From Chitinimonas prasina (GTDB taxonomy: Bacteria > Pseudomonadota > Gammaproteobacteria > Burkholderiales > Chitinimonadaceae), in the NCBI RefSeq assembly GCF_030160395.1, contig NZ_BSOG01000002.1:124001-188000 (forward strand): a stretch of DNA of 64,000 nucleotides, given 5' to 3'. Within the stretch, counting starts at the first letter, position 1, and every line of letters begins with the position of its first letter. The notes beneath the pieces are model-generated. The model worked only from the letters and a program-made list of their open reading frames with translations. It was not told the DNA's origin and did no database searches. Shown here one piece after another: positions 55,768 through 64,000 of this stretch. Both the position numbers and the translations under genes were made by a program.

Positions 55768-56640
55768 GTGAGCACAGCAAACTCCCGACTCATACTGGGT
55801 GTCTGGCGCATCGCCGATTGGCAGATGCACCCCAGCCAGGTGGCCGATCTGGTGGAGGGCTGCCTGGATATGGGCATGAATACCTTCGATTTGGCCGATA
55901 TCTATGCGGGCTACCGTTGCGAGGCCTTGTTCGGTGAAGCCTTGGCCAGCCGGCCTGCGCTCAAGTCGCGCATCAAGCTGATCTCCAAGTGCGGCATCGC
56001 GCTGGTAACCCCAAACCGACCGCAGCACCGAGTCAAGCACTACAACACCAGCAGCGCGCATATCGTGGCGTCGGCAGAGAATTCGCTGGCACAGATGGGG
56101 GTGGAGCAGCTAGAGATGCTGTTGATCCACAGGCCTGACCCCTTAATGGATGCCGACGAGATCGCCGAGGCGTTCTTTCAGCTCAAGCAGGCAGGCAAGG
56201 TCGCGCAATTTGGTGTCTCCAACTTCCTGCCGCACCAGCTTGAGCTGCTGCAAAGTCGCCTGGATGAACCGCTGGCCGCCAACCAGGTGGAAGTTTCGCT
56301 GCTGCATACCGATACCCTGTTCGACGGTACGCTGGACCAATGCCAGCGCCTGCGTATCAAGCCGCAAGCTTGGTCACCATTAGGGGGGGGCAAACTGTCG
56401 GCCGAGCCGGCAGAGACACCCTTGGGTCAGGTGCTGGCGCGGCTGGGGGCGGAACTGGGCGTCAGCCGTGAGCAACTCGCCATTGCCTGGCTGCTGCGCC
56501 ATCCGGCCGGCATACAGCCTGTGCTGGGCAGCGGCAAGCTGGATCGCTTGCAACAGTTGGTGGCTGCGCAGGAGATTATGCTGGACAGGCAGCAGTGGTT
56601 TGAACTGCTCGAGGCTGCCATGGGCCGCCCCATGCCTTGA
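55768..56640 (+). CDS. Aldo-keto reductase (YdhF-like), 290 aa
   Basis: NADPH-dependent carbonyl reductase of the AKR superfamily, cytoplasmic. The catalytic tetrad is visible: Asp and Tyr in NTFDLADIYAGY, Lys in KLISKCGI, and His in LLIHRPDP; the cofactor region includes WSPLGGGKLS and VLGSGKLDRL. It resembles E. coli YdhF. The GTG start at 55768 has GAGGA 9 bp upstream and lies 44 bp after the amylase, so the two are probably cotranscribed. Its substrate is unknown; an aldose or aldose-derived carbonyl would suit the context. Confidence 0.87.
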   Translation: MSTANSRLILGVWRIADWQMHPSQVADLVEGCLDMGMNTFDLADIYAGYRCEALFGEALASRPALKSRIKLISKCGIALVTPNRPQHRVKHYNTSSAHIVASAENSLAQMGVEQLEMLLIHRPDPLMDADEIAEAFFQLKQAGKVAQFGVSNFLPHQLELLQSRLDEPLAANQVEVSLLHTDTLFDGTLDQCQRLRIKPQAWSPLGGGKLSAEPAETPLGQVLARLGAELGVSREQLAIAWLLRHPAGIQPVLGSGKLDRLQQLVAAQEIMLDRQQWFELLEAAMGRPMP

Positions 56641-56861
56641 TGGCGATCGCTCAAGCCATGGTGGCCAAACCTACGTATCCCGTCGCCGGCCATCCATGAC
56701 TTGAGTACATAACAGGCTCTCAGATAGCGTCGCGCAGCCTTGGTGGCTGTGCGAAATACGGAGTGAAACGGTCGCTACGGCCGGTCCGTCAACAGAAGCA
56801 GAGCGCCCAAGACGGCGCCGCACTATCCAAGTCCATAGGCACAACAGTCTGGAGCAATACA

Positions 56862-57875
56862 ATGACCATCCGCATCGCCATCAACGGCTACGGCCGCATA
56901 GGCCGCAATGTCTTACGTGGCCTCTATGAACACAACCGCCGCGACGAATTCGAGATCGTCGCCATCAACAACCTTGGAGAGATCGAGGTCAACGCCCACC
57001 TGACTGAATACGACACCGTCCATGGTCGTTTCCAGGCTGAGGTGGGCTATGAAGGGGATTACCTGCTGGTCAACGGCGACCGCATACGCTACCTGAGCGT
57101 GCGCGATCCAGCTCAACTGCCCTGGAAGGATCTTGATGTCGATGTAGTGTTCGAGTGTACCGGCCTGTTCACCAGCAAGGCCAAGGCCAGTGCGCACCTG
57201 GCTGCCGGTGCCAAGAAGGTGGTGATCTCCGCACCGGGCGGTGATGATGTCGATGCCACTATCGTGTTCGGGGTGAACGAGCAGGTGCTGAAGGCCGAGC
57301 ACACGGTGATCTCCAATGCCAGTTGCACCACCAATTGCCTGGCACCGCTAGTGGCACCGCTCCATGCAGCGCTGGGGGTGGAGATGGGGCTGATGACCAC
57401 GGTGCACAGCTACACCAATGATCAGGTGCTGACCGACCTCTACCACAGCGATCTGCGCCGTGCCCGTTCGGCGACCATGTCCATGATACCGACCAAGACG
57501 GGTGCAGCGGCCGCCATCGGTCTGGTGATACCGGAGCTGGCAGGCAAGCTGGACGGCCTGGCCGTACGCGTGCCGACCATCAATGTCTCGTTGGTCGACT
57601 TTGTCTTTACTGCCAGCCGCGATACCAGCGTGAGCGAAGTCAACGAGATACTCAAGCAAGCCGCCGCAGTGAGCCGCGATGGCATTCTGACTTATGTGAC
57701 CAAGCCCCTTGTGTCTGTCGATTTTAACCATAACCGCGCTTCGTCGAATTTCGATTCGTCGCAGACCAAGGTGAGCAACAAGCGCCTGGTCAAGGTCATG
57801 GCCTGGTACGACAACGAATGGGGCTACTCCAACCGTATGCTGGATACCTGCAAGGCGCTGATGCAAGCACGCTGA
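56862..57875 (+). CDS. gapA: Glyceraldehyde-3-phosphate dehydrogenase, type I
   Basis: Oxidises glyceraldehyde-3-phosphate to 1,3-bisphosphoglycerate. 337 aa with the NAD fold start [15 protein letters not shown], the catalytic Cys155 in [19 protein letters not shown] and the C-terminal [12 protein letters not shown]. The residue that normally is Asp after AIN (contacting the adenosine ribose of NAD) is Asn37 (VAINNLGE), so NADP use or dual specificity is possible. GGAG lies 7 bp upstream of the ATG; the 221-bp leader contains a short hairpin but no HexR-like site that I recognise. malE2 follows after 117 bp. Confidence 0.94.
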   Translation: MTIRIAINGYGRIGRNVLRGLYEHNRRDEFEIVAINNLGEIEVNAHLTEYDTVHGRFQAEVGYEGDYLLVNGDRIRYLSVRDPAQLPWKDLDVDVVFECTGLFTSKAKASAHLAAGAKKVVISAPGGDDVDATIVFGVNEQVLKAEHTVISNASCTTNCLAPLVAPLHAALGVEMGLMTTVHSYTNDQVLTDLYHSDLRRARSATMSMIPTKTGAAAAIGLVIPELAGKLDGLAVRVPTINVSLVDFVFTASRDTSVSEVNEILKQAAAVSRDGILTYVTKPLVSVDFNHNRASSNFDSSQTKVSNKRLVKVMAWYDNEWGYSNRMLDTCKALMQAR

Positions 57876-57926
57876 GCGGTAGCCGCAACCTCACATGACC
57901 GCGCGGGCTATGACCTGCGCGGCATG

Positions 57927-57945
57927 TCGGCACCTTGGGTGCCGA
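57927..57945 (+). other. Hairpin between gapA and malE2
   Basis: TCGGCACC pairs with GGTGCCGA around TTG, with no T-run. Upstream, CCGCGC and GCGCGG can form another stem. Possible mRNA processing or partial termination between gapA and malE2. Confidence 0.4.
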
Positions 57946-57992
57946 AGCGCCGTTAGAGCGCCATCCCCAACCATCACCGGAGTGATACCCCA

Positions 57993-59246
57993 ATGACTAT
58001 CCGTTCCCACGGTGTAGCGGGCATTCTTGCGCCCCAAGAATGCCCTGTTGCCGTTTCTCCCCGTCGCATCGTGCTGAAAGCCTTGCTGGGCATTGCTGCC
58101 AGCGCCTGCCTGCTGAGCCCGGCCATGGCGGCTGGTAAGCAGCTGACGGTCTGGATCAATGGCGACAAGGGCTATGAAGGCATAGAGAAGATCGGCAAGT
58201 TGTATACCAAGCAGACCGGCATCACCGTCAAGGTCGAGCATCCCGATGATGCACCGACTCGGTTTCAGCAAGAGGCGCTGGCCGGCAATGGCCCTGATAT
58301 CTGGATCTGGCCGCACGACCGCATTGGTGAGTGGATCAAGCTGGGGTTGCTGACACCCATCAATCCGACCGAGGAGGCGCGCCGCAATATTGTTTCGGTG
58401 GCTTGGGATGCCTTTACCGTAGGTGGAAAGACCTGGGGTTACCCCTTGTCGGTGGAGACGGTCAGCCTGATCTACAACAAGGCCCTGATCAAGACGCCAC
58501 CCAAGAGCTTCGAGGAAATACCGGCACTGGATACCCAGCTGCAGAAACGCGGGGCTAAGGCCATCTTGTGGGACTACAACAACACCTACTTTACCTGGCC
58601 CTTGATGGCGGCGAACGGTGGCTACCCGTTCTTCCGCGATATCAAGGGCAACTATGACGCCCACGATACCGGTGTCGCCAAGCCCGGTGCGGTGGCAGGC
58701 CTGGAAACGCTGGCCATGCTGATCAACAAGGGTGTCATGCCCAAGGGCGCCAGCTACGGCCAGATGGAAGAGGCCATGCGCAACGGCAAGCTGGGTATGA
58801 TGATCAGCGGCCCATGGGCATGGGAGGGATTGCGGGAGGCCAAGATCAATTTCGGCGTGGCCCCCCTACCTAGCGTAAAGGGTAAGCCTTCGCGGCCCTT
58901 TGTGGGTGTGCTGGGCGCCATGATCAATGCCAAGAGCCGCAACAAGAAGGAGGCGCTCGCCTTCCTGGAGCAGCACCTGCTCAAGCTCGATGGCCTGAAA
59001 GCCATGAACGAGGCGGTGCCGCTAGGCGTACCGGCAGATATCACGCTGTTCTGGCAACTCTACAACGACGAAAACATCCGTAACTCCATGGATAACATCC
59101 ATCTGGGCAAGCCCATGCCTTCCAATCCGGAGATGGGCAAGTTCTGGGCCGCCATGGCGACAGCGCTACCACAGGTGACTGATGGTAACGTCAAGCCACA
59201 AGAGGCCATGGTGACGGCAGCCAAGCAGATCGCCGCGCCCAAGTAA
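57993..59246 (+). CDS. Second maltose-type binding protein (MalE paralogue), 417 aa
   Basis: Same family as MalE at 49653, sharing WINGDKGY, GPDIWIWPHDR, KTWGYPLS, NTYFTWPLMAA and the GVAPLPSVKGKPSRPFVG region, so maltodextrin or a related glucan is the likely ligand. It differs in its longer leader: SPRRIVLKALLGIAASACLLSPAMA looks like a twin-arginine type signal (RR-x-V-L-K), whereas MalE has a plain Sec signal. GGAG lies about 11 bp upstream. No permease or ATPase gene is adjacent; it may use MalFGK. Its place after gapA is unusual. A hairpin follows the stop. Confidence 0.87.
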   Translation: MTIRSHGVAGILAPQECPVAVSPRRIVLKALLGIAASACLLSPAMAAGKQLTVWINGDKGYEGIEKIGKLYTKQTGITVKVEHPDDAPTRFQQEALAGNGPDIWIWPHDRIGEWIKLGLLTPINPTEEARRNIVSVAWDAFTVGGKTWGYPLSVETVSLIYNKALIKTPPKSFEEIPALDTQLQKRGAKAILWDYNNTYFTWPLMAANGGYPFFRDIKGNYDAHDTGVAKPGAVAGLETLAMLINKGVMPKGASYGQMEEAMRNGKLGMMISGPWAWEGLREAKINFGVAPLPSVKGKPSRPFVGVLGAMINAKSRNKKEALAFLEQHLLKLDGLKAMNEAVPLGVPADITLFWQLYNDENIRNSMDNIHLGKPMPSNPEMGKFWAAMATALPQVTDGNVKPQEAMVTAAKQIAAPK

Positions 59247-59258
59247 GCCAAAATGGCA

Positions 59259-59282
59259 CCCAGCGCTACATGCTGCGCTGGG
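59259..59282 (+). terminator. Hairpin between convergent malE2 and the diguanylate cyclase gene
   Basis: CCCAGCGC (59259-59266) pairs with GCGCTGGG (59275-59282), 8-nt loop, 13 bp past the malE2 stop. No T-run, so if it terminates it probably does so poorly or with help. Confidence 0.45.
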
Positions 59283-59284
59283 CG

Positions 59285-60469
59285 TCAGGGGGTGTGACCG
59301 GGTATGTCGACGACTACCCGGTTACGCCCCGCCTGCTTGGCCCGGTAAAGTGCTTCATCTGCCGCTTTGAGCAGATCATCAGCCGTCAGTCCAGACCCGG
59401 GAGCACGTTGGGCCAGGCCCAGGCTGATGGTGAGATGCCCCAGTTCGCTACCCATGTGGGGCAGAGCCTGCACGGCGATGGCATTACGCAGCTGCTCGCC
59501 CATATGGGGCAGTTCCTGGCTGGCAGGGTTGAACCACAGCAGTACGAACTCTTCTCCGCCGTAGCGGGCGGCGATATCCAACGGTCGCCGGGCGTGCCGG
59601 TTGATGGTGTCGGCAACCAGTTGCAGCACCTTGTCCCCGCCAGCATGCCCGTAGTAGTCGTTGTAACGCTTGAAGTAGTCCACGTCGATCATGGCGAGCA
59701 CCAATGATCGCTGCTCACGGTGTGCCTGGCGCCAGGCGCGCTCCAGATGGGTGTTGAAGGCGCGCCGGTTGTAGAGCCCGGTCAGGCCATCGTGCTCGGC
59801 CAGTTCATGCAGCAAGGCATTGACCAGGAAGGTCGTGCGGGTGCTGTACTCAAGAAAGTAACTGCCGGTCGCACCGACGATATTGGCGGTCAGCATAAAG
59901 GCACCGTGATACAGCTGCAGTGTTGTATCGGGCTGCAGGGCGGACTCCATGGCGAGAAAACCTGCCAGGATGAGGGTATTGATCAGCAGTGCATGCCACC
60001 ACTGCAGGCTGGCGATAAAGTAGATGAACAAGGCCACCAGCAATATGCCTTCATACGGCAGGGGATAGTCACGGGCCAGCGCAACGCCGATAACACCTAC
60101 CGTTCCCAGGCCTGTCAGCAGGGCTGACAAGCAGACTGCCCACTGCAGGTAAGCGCGCCACCGTTGTTGGTAGCTAAGCCAAAGGGTAATGGCAAAGGCT
60201 GGGATAATCAGCCCCAGCCTGATGGGTACGGTGCGCTCCCAGACGGTGGAGGGCAGGGTAGTGAGGTCGATCAGCACAAACAGGGCAAACAGCGTGATGG
60301 CCATGCCGCCTGCCCAACGCAGGCGTGACATATGGGTATCCACATGAAACTGGCGGAAGGCCTGCTCGAGCTGCGGTGTAAATCGTAGCCAACGGTAGCC
60401 GTGCAGCATCGCGTCCCGGTAGGGCGAGGGGCTGGTTTTGTCGAGTAGGTCTGGGTCGATCTGCAGCAT
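59285..60469 (-). CDS. Membrane diguanylate cyclase, 394 aa
   Basis: Makes c-di-GMP at the inner membrane. The N-terminal half has about five or six hydrophobic segments between residues 53 and 210, with no recognised extracellular sensor domain. The C-terminal GGDEF domain begins HDGLTGLYNRRAF, has VDYFKRYNDYYGHAGGD, an intact active site GGEEF and the I-site RPLD five residues before it, so activity and product inhibition are expected. It is convergent with malE2 and divergent from the OGT-like gene. Confidence 0.92.
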   Translation of the reverse strand: MLQIDPDLLDKTSPSPYRDAMLHGYRWLRFTPQLEQAFRQFHVDTHMSRLRWAGGMAITLFALFVLIDLTTLPSTVWERTVPIRLGLIIPAFAITLWLSYQQRWRAYLQWAVCLSALLTGLGTVGVIGVALARDYPLPYEGILLVALFIYFIASLQWWHALLINTLILAGFLAMESALQPDTTLQLYHGAFMLTANIVGATGSYFLEYSTRTTFLVNALLHELAEHDGLTGLYNRRAFNTHLERAWRQAHREQRSLVLAMIDVDYFKRYNDYYGHAGGDKVLQLVADTINRHARRPLDIAARYGGEEFVLLWFNPASQELPHMGEQLRNAIAVQALPHMGSELGHLTISLGLAQRAPGSGLTADDLLKAADEALYRAKQAGRNRVVVDIPGHTP

Positions 60470-60683
60470 CGTGGGGTTTTACTCTTGTCTATCGGCAGGG
60501 CCACGAAACCAACCCCGTTATCTTGCAACCATGCCTTGCCAGTCTGCCTGGGCCGGACTGGCGGTACTTGCCTGGGGTGTACGGTCTGCCTTATGCGTCC
60601 TGCATCGCTCTGGAGAGATGGCGTTACCAAGCTTCAGTGTAGTGCGTTAAAGTGCCGACCCAACATCAAAACTCGGGGCGACC

Positions 60684-62474
60684 ATGAACCAGGCGTGGGC
60701 GGCGATATTGCGTAAGCTCGGTGTGCACAGCAGTGTGCTGGCGGCTGGGCGTCGATTGCTGGCTGCAGAGCGCTACGAGGCGGCGGAAATCTACTTGCAA
60801 CTGGCTAGCCGGATGGCCCCCAAGCACGCCGCCACTTGGCTGGCGCTGGGTACATGCCTGCAATGCAGGCATTGCAATGTGGCCGCCATGGCTGCGTTGG
60901 AAACGGCCCTGGAACTGGCTCCAGACCTGGAAGAAGCTGAGCAGCGCTTGGGGCACGCGGCCATCGAGGCCGCGCACTGGCCGGAGGCGATTGCCCGCTT
61001 TACTGCCTTGTTGGCTCGCCACTCGGGCTCGGCCGAATATCATTACCACCTGGGCAATGCCCATGCCGGTGCTGGGCAGTTGCATGAGGCGGTGGAACAT
61101 TACCGGTCTGCACTGGCTATCGAGGAGGTGGCCTCCAGCCATAACGGCTTGGGCCTGGTGTTGTCCGAACTGGGCAGGCAGGCCGAAAGCTTGCCGCATT
61201 TCCGGCGCGCGGCGGAATTGTCGGACAAGCCGACTTACCTCTCCAACTTGCTGTTTACCTTGTGTTATGACGATACACTCAATCCCGGCACGCTCTACCA
61301 GGCCCATTTGCAACAGGCTGCTCGCTTACCTGCCGAGCAGGTACGGCGCTGGAAGCAGGATTGGCGCCCAGCGCGCAAGCTACGCATAGGCTACGTATCT
61401 CCGGATATGCGACATCACCCGGTAGCCTACTTTGTGGAGCCGGTTTTCCGCGAGCATGATCGCAAGGAGTTCGATGTCTATGTCTACTCCACCCAGCGAC
61501 AGCTGGCCAGTGACACGACCTCGCGCCTGTCAGGCCTGGCTGACTACTGGCGGGAATTCGATGACGCCGAAGCCGAGGCCGTCGCAGAGGCCATATTGGC
61601 GGACAGGATTGATATCCTGGTCGACTTGGCCGGGCATACCGGCAACAACAGTCTGGTGTTGATGGCTCGTCGCTTGGCCCCTGTGCAGGTTACCTGGCTG
61701 GGGTACCTCAATACGACAGGCCTAGCCACCATGGATTACCGCCTGACGGACGCCGTGGCCTGCCCACCACAATACGCCCAGGCGCTGCATAGCGAGCAAC
61801 TGGCATATCTGCCTGATTCGCAATGGTGCTATCAACCACCCGCCGATGCACCCGAAGTGGTCGCCATGCCGTGTCTGGTGGGGCAGGGTATTACTTTTGG
61901 CGCTCTGCACAATCCTGCCAAGATTGGCCCGGCAGTCATTCGCCTATGGGCCGACCTGCTATTGGCCGTGCCGGACTCTCGCCTGCTGATCGCGGCAAGA
62001 GGTTTTGCCCGCATTGCGGATGAGACGCGCGCCCGCTTTGCCGCATTGGGCGTGGCGCCAGAGCGCATCGTGATACGTGACCGTGCACCTTTTCACGATT
62101 ATCTGGCGATGCATGGTCAGATTGACATCAACCTGGATACCTTTCCCTATACCGGCGGCACAACCACCTGCCATTCGCTCTGGATGGGGGTGCCGGTGCT
62201 GACGCTGGCATGCGATACGGTGATGGGACGTGGCGGTGCAAGTGCCTTGAATGCCGTGGGCTTGAACGACTGGATCGCTGACTGTGGCGACGCTTTCGTG
62301 CAGCGAGCATTAGCCCAGTTGCAGGACCGGGCGGCGCTCAACCAGCTTCGCCTGGGGCTCAGGGAGCGCATGGCCCGCTCGCCCTTGATGGATGGTCCCC
62401 GGTTTACCCGTGCGCTTGAGCAACAATATCGAGCGATGTGGCAACGGCGCTGTGAACAGGAACAAGCGATATGA
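60684..62474 (+). CDS. TPR-containing O-GlcNAc-transferase-like glycosyltransferase (GT41), 596 aa
   Basis: The N-terminal part (about 15-200) holds roughly five TPR repeats (for example YEAAEIYLQLASRMAPKHAATW). From about 225 the OGT catalytic region starts: RKLRIGYVSPDMRHHPVAYF, DILVDLAGHTGNNSLVLMA, APVQVTWLGYLNTTGLATMDY, then DINLDTFPYTGGTTTCHSLWMGVPVLTL. These are the conserved SPY/OGT blocks of GT41. Bacterial members modify surface proteins or glycans; the target here is unknown. No signal peptide, so cytoplasmic. It lies just before the Flp/Tad pilus genes. A weak terminator follows. Confidence 0.88.
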   Translation: MNQAWAAILRKLGVHSSVLAAGRRLLAAERYEAAEIYLQLASRMAPKHAATWLALGTCLQCRHCNVAAMAALETALELAPDLEEAEQRLGHAAIEAAHWPEAIARFTALLARHSGSAEYHYHLGNAHAGAGQLHEAVEHYRSALAIEEVASSHNGLGLVLSELGRQAESLPHFRRAAELSDKPTYLSNLLFTLCYDDTLNPGTLYQAHLQQAARLPAEQVRRWKQDWRPARKLRIGYVSPDMRHHPVAYFVEPVFREHDRKEFDVYVYSTQRQLASDTTSRLSGLADYWREFDDAEAEAVAEAILADRIDILVDLAGHTGNNSLVLMARRLAPVQVTWLGYLNTTGLATMDYRLTDAVACPPQYAQALHSEQLAYLPDSQWCYQPPADAPEVVAMPCLVGQGITFGALHNPAKIGPAVIRLWADLLLAVPDSRLLIAARGFARIADETRARFAALGVAPERIVIRDRAPFHDYLAMHGQIDINLDTFPYTGGTTTCHSLWMGVPVLTLACDTVMGRGGASALNAVGLNDWIADCGDAFVQRALAQLQDRAALNQLRLGLRERMARSPLMDGPRFTRALEQQYRAMWQRRCEQEQAI

Positions 62475-62498
62475 AAAGACCACCTGTCGGCGGTCTTT
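62475..62498 (+). terminator. Weak hairpin between the OGT-like and Sel1 genes
   Basis: AAAGACC (62475-62481) pairs with GGTCTTT (62492-62498), with CC/GG pairing inside. It directly follows the stop and lies between convergent genes; only three T close it. Confidence 0.5.
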
Positions 62499-62519
62499 AT
62501 GCTTGAGGTGGGCGAGGGC

Positions 62520-63410
62520 TCAGGTAAGTTTTTTTTCCCAGTCGGTTGCTGCGGCCTCGTCCTGCTTTTCGCCCCATAGTCCTTGCCGATAGATCTTGAT
62601 CAGGCGTTGTATGGCTGGGCGATACCCCAGATTGCCAGCACGGGTGAGCCAGTCTATGGCGCGGGCGCTATCTTGCTTGACCCCCTTGCCGTTCTGGTAC
62701 ATCAACGCCAGGTTCAGCATGGCCTGGCCGTTACCTTCCTTGGCGGCTTTTTCGTACCAGCTACGTGCCGCATCGAAATCCTGCTTCAGCCCACGGCCAC
62801 TCGCATACATGTAACCGAGGTTGTTCTGGCCCTGCGGAAAGCCAGCATCGGCCGCCTTGCGGTATAGCAGGACGGCCTGGTTGTCATCCTTGGGCACACC
62901 ACGACCTTCGGCATACAGGAAGCCCAGGTTGGTCTGCGCCAGGGGCAAGTTTTGGTCTACACCCTTGCGGTACCATTCCACTGCTTTGCTGAAGTCCTGT
63001 TTGACCCCCCAGCCATTTTCGAACAGCACACCAACATTGTTTTGTGCCAGGGCATAGCCCTTGTCGGCGGCCTTGCGGTACCACTGCATGGCCTGGGAGT
63101 AGTCACGCGGTAGACCCAGGCCGCGCTCGTATAGATAGCCCAGCGACGTCTGGGCAGGCATGTAACCTTTGTCGGCAGCCTTCTTGTACCAGAACTGGGC
63201 ACGGGCGTAGTCGGCAGGGACGCCTTCACCGCGCTCATACATGGCGCCCAGCTCGGTCTGGGCCCGGACGTCGCCCTGATTAGCGGATTCCGTGTATTCC
63301 TTGGCGGCACGGGGAAAGTCACCGCCCTGCTGGGCATCCTTCCCGGCCTGGTAGTCGGCTTGGGCGGAAAGGCAGAGCAGCAGTGTGAATAGTGGGGTAA
63401 TACGCATCAT
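62520..63410 (-). CDS. Secreted Sel1-repeat protein, 296 aa
   Basis: After a signal peptide (RITPLFTLLLCLSAQA) the protein is almost entirely six to seven Sel1-like repeats of 36 residues, with the usual A-x-x-x-L-G-x-x-Y-x-x-G-x-G-V-x-x-D and A-x-x-W-Y-x-K-A-A-x-x-G pattern (for example AQTSLGYLYERGLGLPRDY). Such solenoids scaffold protein-protein contacts, often in the periplasm. AGGA precedes the ATG at 63410 on the minus strand; starts at 63431 and 63407 are alternatives. Partner unknown. Divergent from the Flp pilin gene. Confidence 0.85.
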   Translation of the reverse strand: MMRITPLFTLLLCLSAQADYQAGKDAQQGGDFPRAAKEYTESANQGDVRAQTELGAMYERGEGVPADYARAQFWYKKAADKGYMPAQTSLGYLYERGLGLPRDYSQAMQWYRKAADKGYALAQNNVGVLFENGWGVKQDFSKAVEWYRKGVDQNLPLAQTNLGFLYAEGRGVPKDDNQAVLLYRKAADAGFPQGQNNLGYMYASGRGLKQDFDAARSWYEKAAKEGNGQAMLNLALMYQNGKGVKQDSARAIDWLTRAGNLGYRPAIQRLIKIYRQGLWGEKQDEAAATDWEKKLT

Positions 63411-63622
63411 GTTGATCCTGTCAGCGAGCATGTTGTTTCAATCTATATAGGCTAGGCTGGATAGCGCGCCTGTCAAGGCTGGCGCCGGGTTTGACTTTCA
63501 TCTCGCCGAGGACTAATTTCATTGTCGAGGTGGAAGCAAGTTGCCAGGGTCGGGTGCAGACCCGCTTCTCGCCTTGGTTCCACCACCCGTACCGCCTTAT
63601 TCAGCTATCGAGGAGCACGACC

Positions 63623-63910
63623 ATGAAAAAAATCGACAACCTGCGCCAGTCCATGCGCAACCTGCCCAAGCGTCAGACTGGCCAGGGCATGACTGAATAC
63701 ATCATTATCGTCGCGCTAATTGCCGTGGCGGCTATCGGTGTCTACAGCTTCTTCGGTCAAACCATCCGCGCCCAGGTATCAGGTCTCGCCAGCGAAGTGG
63801 CTGGTGATACCGCTGGTGCATCGTCCGCACGGGGTACAGCCAGTTCTGCCGCTGGTAGCGCCCGTAGCCAAGGAACAGCACAAAAGGGTATGGGTAGCTA
63901 CGGCAACTAA
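63623..63910 (+). CDS. flp: Flp-type pilin, 95 aa
   Basis: A type IVb (Flp/Tad) pilin precursor. The basic leader (KKIDNLRQSMRNLPKRQTG) ends in Gly before QGMTEYIIIVALIAVAAIG; Glu and Tyr at mature positions 5 and 6 are typical of Flp pilins cleaved by TadV-type peptidase. A hydrophobic helix follows, then a Gly/Ala/Ser-rich tail of about 45 residues, longer than in minimal Flp pilins. GAGGAG lies 7 bp before the ATG. It probably opens a tad locus continuing past the window. Confidence 0.9.
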   Translation: MKKIDNLRQSMRNLPKRQTGQGMTEYIIIVALIAVAAIGVYSFFGQTIRAQVSGLASEVAGDTAGASSARGTASSAAGSARSQGTAQKGMGSYGN

Positions 63911-63945
63911 GCCGCAGCCATCCTATCCTGATGCGGGGCGTCATC

Positions 63946-64000
63946 ATGTCCAGTACAGTGCGCTCCGCTGTGCAGCTTAAGGGCCAGCGCGGTCAGGCGC
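63946..64000 (+). CDS. Start of a TadE/TadG-like pseudopilin gene (truncated by window end)
   Basis: Only 18 codons are inside the window: MSSTVRSAVQLKGQRGQA. The G-Q-R-G-Q-A ending is typical of the N terminus of TadE/TadG-like proteins, where a hydrophobic helix follows. GGGG lies 7 bp upstream of the ATG; an in-frame ATG at 63931 is an alternative. The position directly after flp supports a tad-locus gene. Identity is tentative because the body is missing. Confidence 0.5.
   Translation, partial: MSSTVRSAVQLKGQRGQA

Overview
The window is about 64 kb of G+C-rich chromosome from a Gram-negative bacterium, most likely a betaproteobacterium near the Neisseriales/Chitinibacter-Chromobacterium group. 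The evidence for that placement is an ssrA tag ending ANDESYALAA, pyruvate dehydrogenase genes in the betaproteobacterial format (lipoylated E3), an Entner-Doudoroff cluster carrying hexR, and the ubiG/HAD-phosphatase/mtaD, nadK-recN and recJ-rlmB pairings. It looks like ordinary chromosome: no prophage, CRISPR array, rRNA operon or tRNA gene was seen. The one RNA gene recognised is tmRNA. Layout: 0-5.7 kb is a plus-strand run (PilZ-like protein, RpfE-type protein, recJ, rlmB, Rieske protein). 5.8-7.05 kb is a small foreign-looking patch beside the ssrA 3' end (AT-rich orphan secreted protein, truncated ParE toxin relic). 7.05-15.8 kb runs on the minus strand: ssrA, a three-gene glycan cluster (HAD protein, methyltransferase, glycosyltransferase fusion), then gph/mupP-ubiG-mtaD and mnmC. 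16-24.2 kb runs on the plus strand: a radical SAM protein, nadK, recN, a 111-bp MITE, an orphan ABC binding protein, tadA and pyk. 24.2-28.5 kb holds signalling genes (two GAF-GGDEF proteins and a chemoreceptor) on the minus strand. 28.7-35 kb is aceE-aceF-lpdA on the minus strand. 36.4-42.2 kb is zwf-pgl-glk-hexR-pgi on the minus strand. From 42.6 to 54 kb a plus-strand run follows: edd-eda, maltoporin, alpha-glucosidase, malK, malE, malF, malG and a free-standing CBM41 protein, ended by a clear terminator. After it come a periplasmic alpha-amylase, an aldo-keto reductase, gapA and a second malE. The window closes with a membrane diguanylate cyclase, an OGT-like TPR glycosyltransferase, a Sel1-repeat protein and the start of a Flp/Tad pilus locus. 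How the genes work together: most of 22-59 kb reads as one starch-to-acetyl-CoA programme. The amylase and CBM41 protein would act on alpha-glucan outside the cytoplasm. Maltoporin and the MalEFGK2 transporter would import maltodextrin, and alpha-glucosidase would release glucose. Glk, Zwf, Pgl, Edd and Eda carry glucose to pyruvate and glyceraldehyde-3-phosphate; GapA and Pyk, with lower-glycolysis enzymes encoded elsewhere, finish the triose branch, and the PDH complex makes acetyl-CoA. HexR is encoded in the middle, and HexR-like palindromes lie upstream of pyk and in the zwf/edd divergent region. The least ordinary signals are RNA-level structures: a hairpin covering the ribosome-binding site of a degenerate GGDEF gene, hairpin arrays in the mal operon, and competing hairpins between aceE and aceF.
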